Source: an uncultured Selenomonadaceae bacterium
GTDB lineage: Bacteria; Bacillota; Negativicutes; Selenomonadales; Selenomonadaceae
Length of the DNA stretch: 31,958 bases
Reading direction: 5' to 3'
Assembly: GCA_905236665.1 (NCBI GenBank)
Contig: CAJONF010000263.1
Location: 1-31,958 of the forward strand
A program made the position numbers and the translations under genes. Every line of letters begins with the position of its first letter. Position 1 is the first letter of the stretch. Below the pieces are notes generated by a model. The model had not been told where the DNA came from, ran no database searches, and was given only the letters and a program-made list of their open reading frames with translations. Positions 30,402-31,958 of the stretch are shown here, in pieces.

Positions 30402-30998
30402 TTATATGAAACGATTTAATTCTTTAAGCGCGAATTTTATCAACTGTTCAGTCGTAGAATTTTTCGGAGCTTTGTTAAATGCTGAAGAAATTTCTGCCGA
30501 AGTGTAGCCCAATGCGGACAATGCCTCTTCAGCCTCGTCAAAGGGTGTAGATTGAATCGGTGCGGGCTGAAATTTTTCTGCTGAAAAATTTTCGGCGAGT
30601 GGTTGAACTTTTTCTTTTAACTCTAACAAAATCCTTTCTGCAGATTTTTTTCCGACGCTTGGCAATCGCATTAAAGTTTTTAAATCTTGAAGAGCTACAG
30701 CTCGTGCAAAGTCCGCCGCAGAAATTTTTGACACGATAGCCAGAGCACTTTTTGCGCCGATGCCCGAAACCGTCAACAGCAATTCAAACATCTCGAATGC
30801 CGCTTGATTGTTCATGCCGAAAAGTGTTATTGAATCTTCGCGAACTGCTGTATGAATAAAAAATTCTGCCGCCATTCCGGCTGATAAATTTTGCCGCGTC
30901 TGTGCATCCACGAAAACTTTATAACCGACACCGTTTACATCTAAAATGCAGGCGTCGTCGAAAAGGAATTTAACTTTGCCGCTCAAATAACCAATCAT
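30402..30998 (-). CDS. ruvA: RuvA, Holliday junction DNA helicase subunit
   Basis: RuvA binds four-way junctions and loads RuvB for branch migration. The 198-residue protein begins MIGYLSGKVKFLFDDACILD (OB-fold), has two helix-hairpin-helix regions (FELLLTVSGIGAKSALAIVS, KTLMRLPSVGKKSAERILLE), and a C-terminal RuvB-contact helix region (DEAEEALSALGYTSAEIS). Length is normal. It overlaps the ruvC stop by four bases. ruvB does not follow. Confidence 0.97.
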   Translation of the reverse strand: MIGYLSGKVKFLFDDACILDVNGVGYKVFVDAQTRQNLSAGMAAEFFIHTAVREDSITLFGMNNQAAFEMFELLLTVSGIGAKSALAIVSKISAADFARAVALQDLKTLMRLPSVGKKSAERILLELKEKVQPLAENFSAEKFQPAPIQSTPFDEAEEALSALGYTSAEISSAFNKAPKNSTTEQLIKFALKELNRFI

Positions 30999-31501
30999 AA
31001 ATTTGCCTCTAAAAAATTTCTACGTGCTAAGCTGTTCGCCTCGTGACCTGCCGCGATTGCTATTGCTAAAGCGTCCGCGGCGTCATCAGGTTTAGGTGGC
31101 TCATCTAGGTTTAAAATTTTCGTCACCATGTAGATAACTTGTTCCTTTGTTGCGCCGCCATAACCCGTGATTGACAGCTTAACTTCGTTTGGCGATATTT
31201 CCACAATATCAAGATTATTTTGCGCCGCACTCAGAAGAACTACTCCTCGCGCTTGTCCAACGGGAATTGCGGTCGTTGCGTTTTTGCCGAAAAAAAGTTT
31301 TTCAATTCCCATAACTTGTGGCTGAAAATTTTTTATCAGCGCGTCCAATTCCGTATGAATTTTTAAAAGTCTGTCCTGCATACGGGCTTTAGGGCTGGTA
31401 GTTATCACGCCGAATTTTTTTGCGATTAATTTCCCGTCGACTTGTTCAACAAAACCATAACCGCAAATCGCCGTTCCAGGGTCAATCCCCAATGCCAACA
31501 T
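30995..31501 (-). CDS. ruvC: RuvC, Holliday junction resolvase
   Basis: RuvC cuts Holliday junctions symmetrically. The 168-residue protein keeps the four acidic catalytic residues: D7 in GIDPGTA, the Glu of GIEKLFFGKN, and the two Asp of PDDAADALAIA near the C-terminus. The GQARGV block is also present. The ATG is preceded by a weak GGTGATGAG site 13 bases from the upstream heptosyltransferase stop. It is followed, overlapping, by ruvA. Confidence 0.97.
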   Translation of the reverse strand: MLALGIDPGTAICGYGFVEQVDGKLIAKKFGVITTSPKARMQDRLLKIHTELDALIKNFQPQVMGIEKLFFGKNATTAIPVGQARGVVLLSAAQNNLDIVEISPNEVKLSITGYGGATKEQVIYMVTKILNLDEPPKPDDAADALAIAIAAGHEANSLARRNFLEANL

Positions 31502-31514
31502 CTCATCACCAATT

Positions 31515-31958
31515 CTAAAGATATTTTGGATAGCTGAACCGCCCCGCCTTTTTATCGCTAATTAACTGATCGATAGTGTTAATGACTTGCCGCGCAGAAA
31601 TTTTCTTTTGACATTCATAAGCGCGGTCAGTTCCTGCGTAATTTGGACAATATTCCCATGTTCCCCAAGTGATATTGGTGTTACAGTGACAGCCAAAACA
31701 AACAAGCCGATTGACAACGCGATAGGGCGTGGAAAATTCGTACCAAGGCGGTGTTATTCCGCTGATTAAAATAGCAGGACAGTTTGCCGCCCAAGCTAGC
31801 CACGACAAGCCGCTTGATCCTCCGATAAAAAAATCTGCATAAGCAAGGAGATTTATTCGCTCGCTCAAGGGTATGTTGCCTGTAAAATCTTCTGCACCTT
31901 CGGGCATTTTTACTGTTAAGCCGTGGTTAGTTTGTTCAGCGTCTTTATCAATACACAG
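31515..31958 (-). CDS. TibC-like autotransporter O-heptosyltransferase (C-terminal part)
   Basis: The frame is open to the window edge, so only the last 147 residues are visible. The block ERINLLAYADFFIGGSSGLS and the STPYRVVNR segment resemble GT-B heptosyltransferases. The cysteine pattern CFGCHCN...WEYCPNYAGTDRAYECQKKI matches the iron-binding C-terminal domain of TibC/BAHT enzymes. These glycosylate autotransporter adhesins in the cytoplasm of diderm bacteria. The gene precedes ruvC by 13 bases, an unrelated pairing. The presence of this family supports an outer membrane. Confidence 0.8.
   Translation of the reverse strand: MCIDKDAEQTNHGLTVKMPEGAEDFTGNIPLSERINLLAYADFFIGGSSGLSWLAWAANCPAILISGITPPWYEFSTPYRVVNRLVCFGCHCNTNITWGTWEYCPNYAGTDRAYECQKKISARQVINTIDQLISDKKAGRFSYPKYL

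Noticed and set aside
1..31958. CRISPR arrays, prophage modules, tRNA and rRNA genes
   Set aside because: No regularly spaced direct repeats of suitable length, no phage structural genes and no tRNA-like cloverleaf with conserved T-loop were seen on either strand by eye.

Overview
The window reads as chromosome of a low-to-mid GC, diderm Firmicute, most likely one of the Negativicutes (Selenomonadales). Firmicute traits are strong GGAGG ribosome sites, many TTG and GTG starts, intrinsic terminators, a Firmicute gene set (rpmF/plsX/fabK, YceD-type DUF177, a fused TIGR03960/DUF2344 protein, AmrS with DUF116, NirJ2). Outer-membrane traits are a BamE-like exported protein, a periplasmic-type histidine acid phosphatase and a TibC-like autotransporter heptosyltransferase. 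No ribosomal RNA, tRNA, prophage or CRISPR array was seen. Assignment of the organism is an inference from gene content only.

Layout. 1-2216 (minus): yceD, rpmF, plsX and the first codons of fabK, a translation/fatty-acid cluster. A 265-bp inverted-repeat-bounded structured segment, resembling the right end of an IS200/IS605 TnpB element, sits between rpmF and plsX. 2386-3254 (plus): three small hydrophobic or exported proteins, one of them polyproline-rich. 3379-6797 (plus): tsaD, a histidine phosphatase, queF and a pyridoxamine kinase in one operon. 6808-10493 (minus): a large B12-binding radical SAM fusion protein and rodA. 10625-12423 (plus): tyrS and an exported NlpC/P60-like peptidase. 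12424-12833 holds an array of hairpins and two diverged repeat units. 12834-15369 (plus): a methionine-synthase activation-domain protein, SEC-C methionine aminopeptidase, a glutaredoxin-like protein and queC. 15370-15743 holds a probable small RNA with promoter and terminator. 15744-19658 (plus): a glycosyltransferase, an unknown Rossmann-like protein, an exported DUF4367-like protein and ftsY.

19645-24551 (minus): an MGDG-synthase-family glycosyltransferase, an SDR reductase, an exported BamE-like protein, a PAS/degenerate GGDEF/EAL phosphodiesterase and pyrK. 24666-25649 (plus): a NirJ2-type radical SAM/SPASM protein. 25673-31958 (minus): dnaB, a DUF116 membrane protein, amrS, a Tat-exported carboxylesterase, ruvA, ruvC and the 3' part of a heptosyltransferase.

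Themes. Queuosine (queF, queC) and other modified-tRNA functions (tsaD) recur. Radical SAM enzymes are frequent (three). Tandem seven-base repeats lie at or across the stop codons of several genes, and once inside a coding region exactly at a domain-fusion linker. The two most promising undescribed items are the structured element at 1259-1523 and the small RNA at about 15436-15694.
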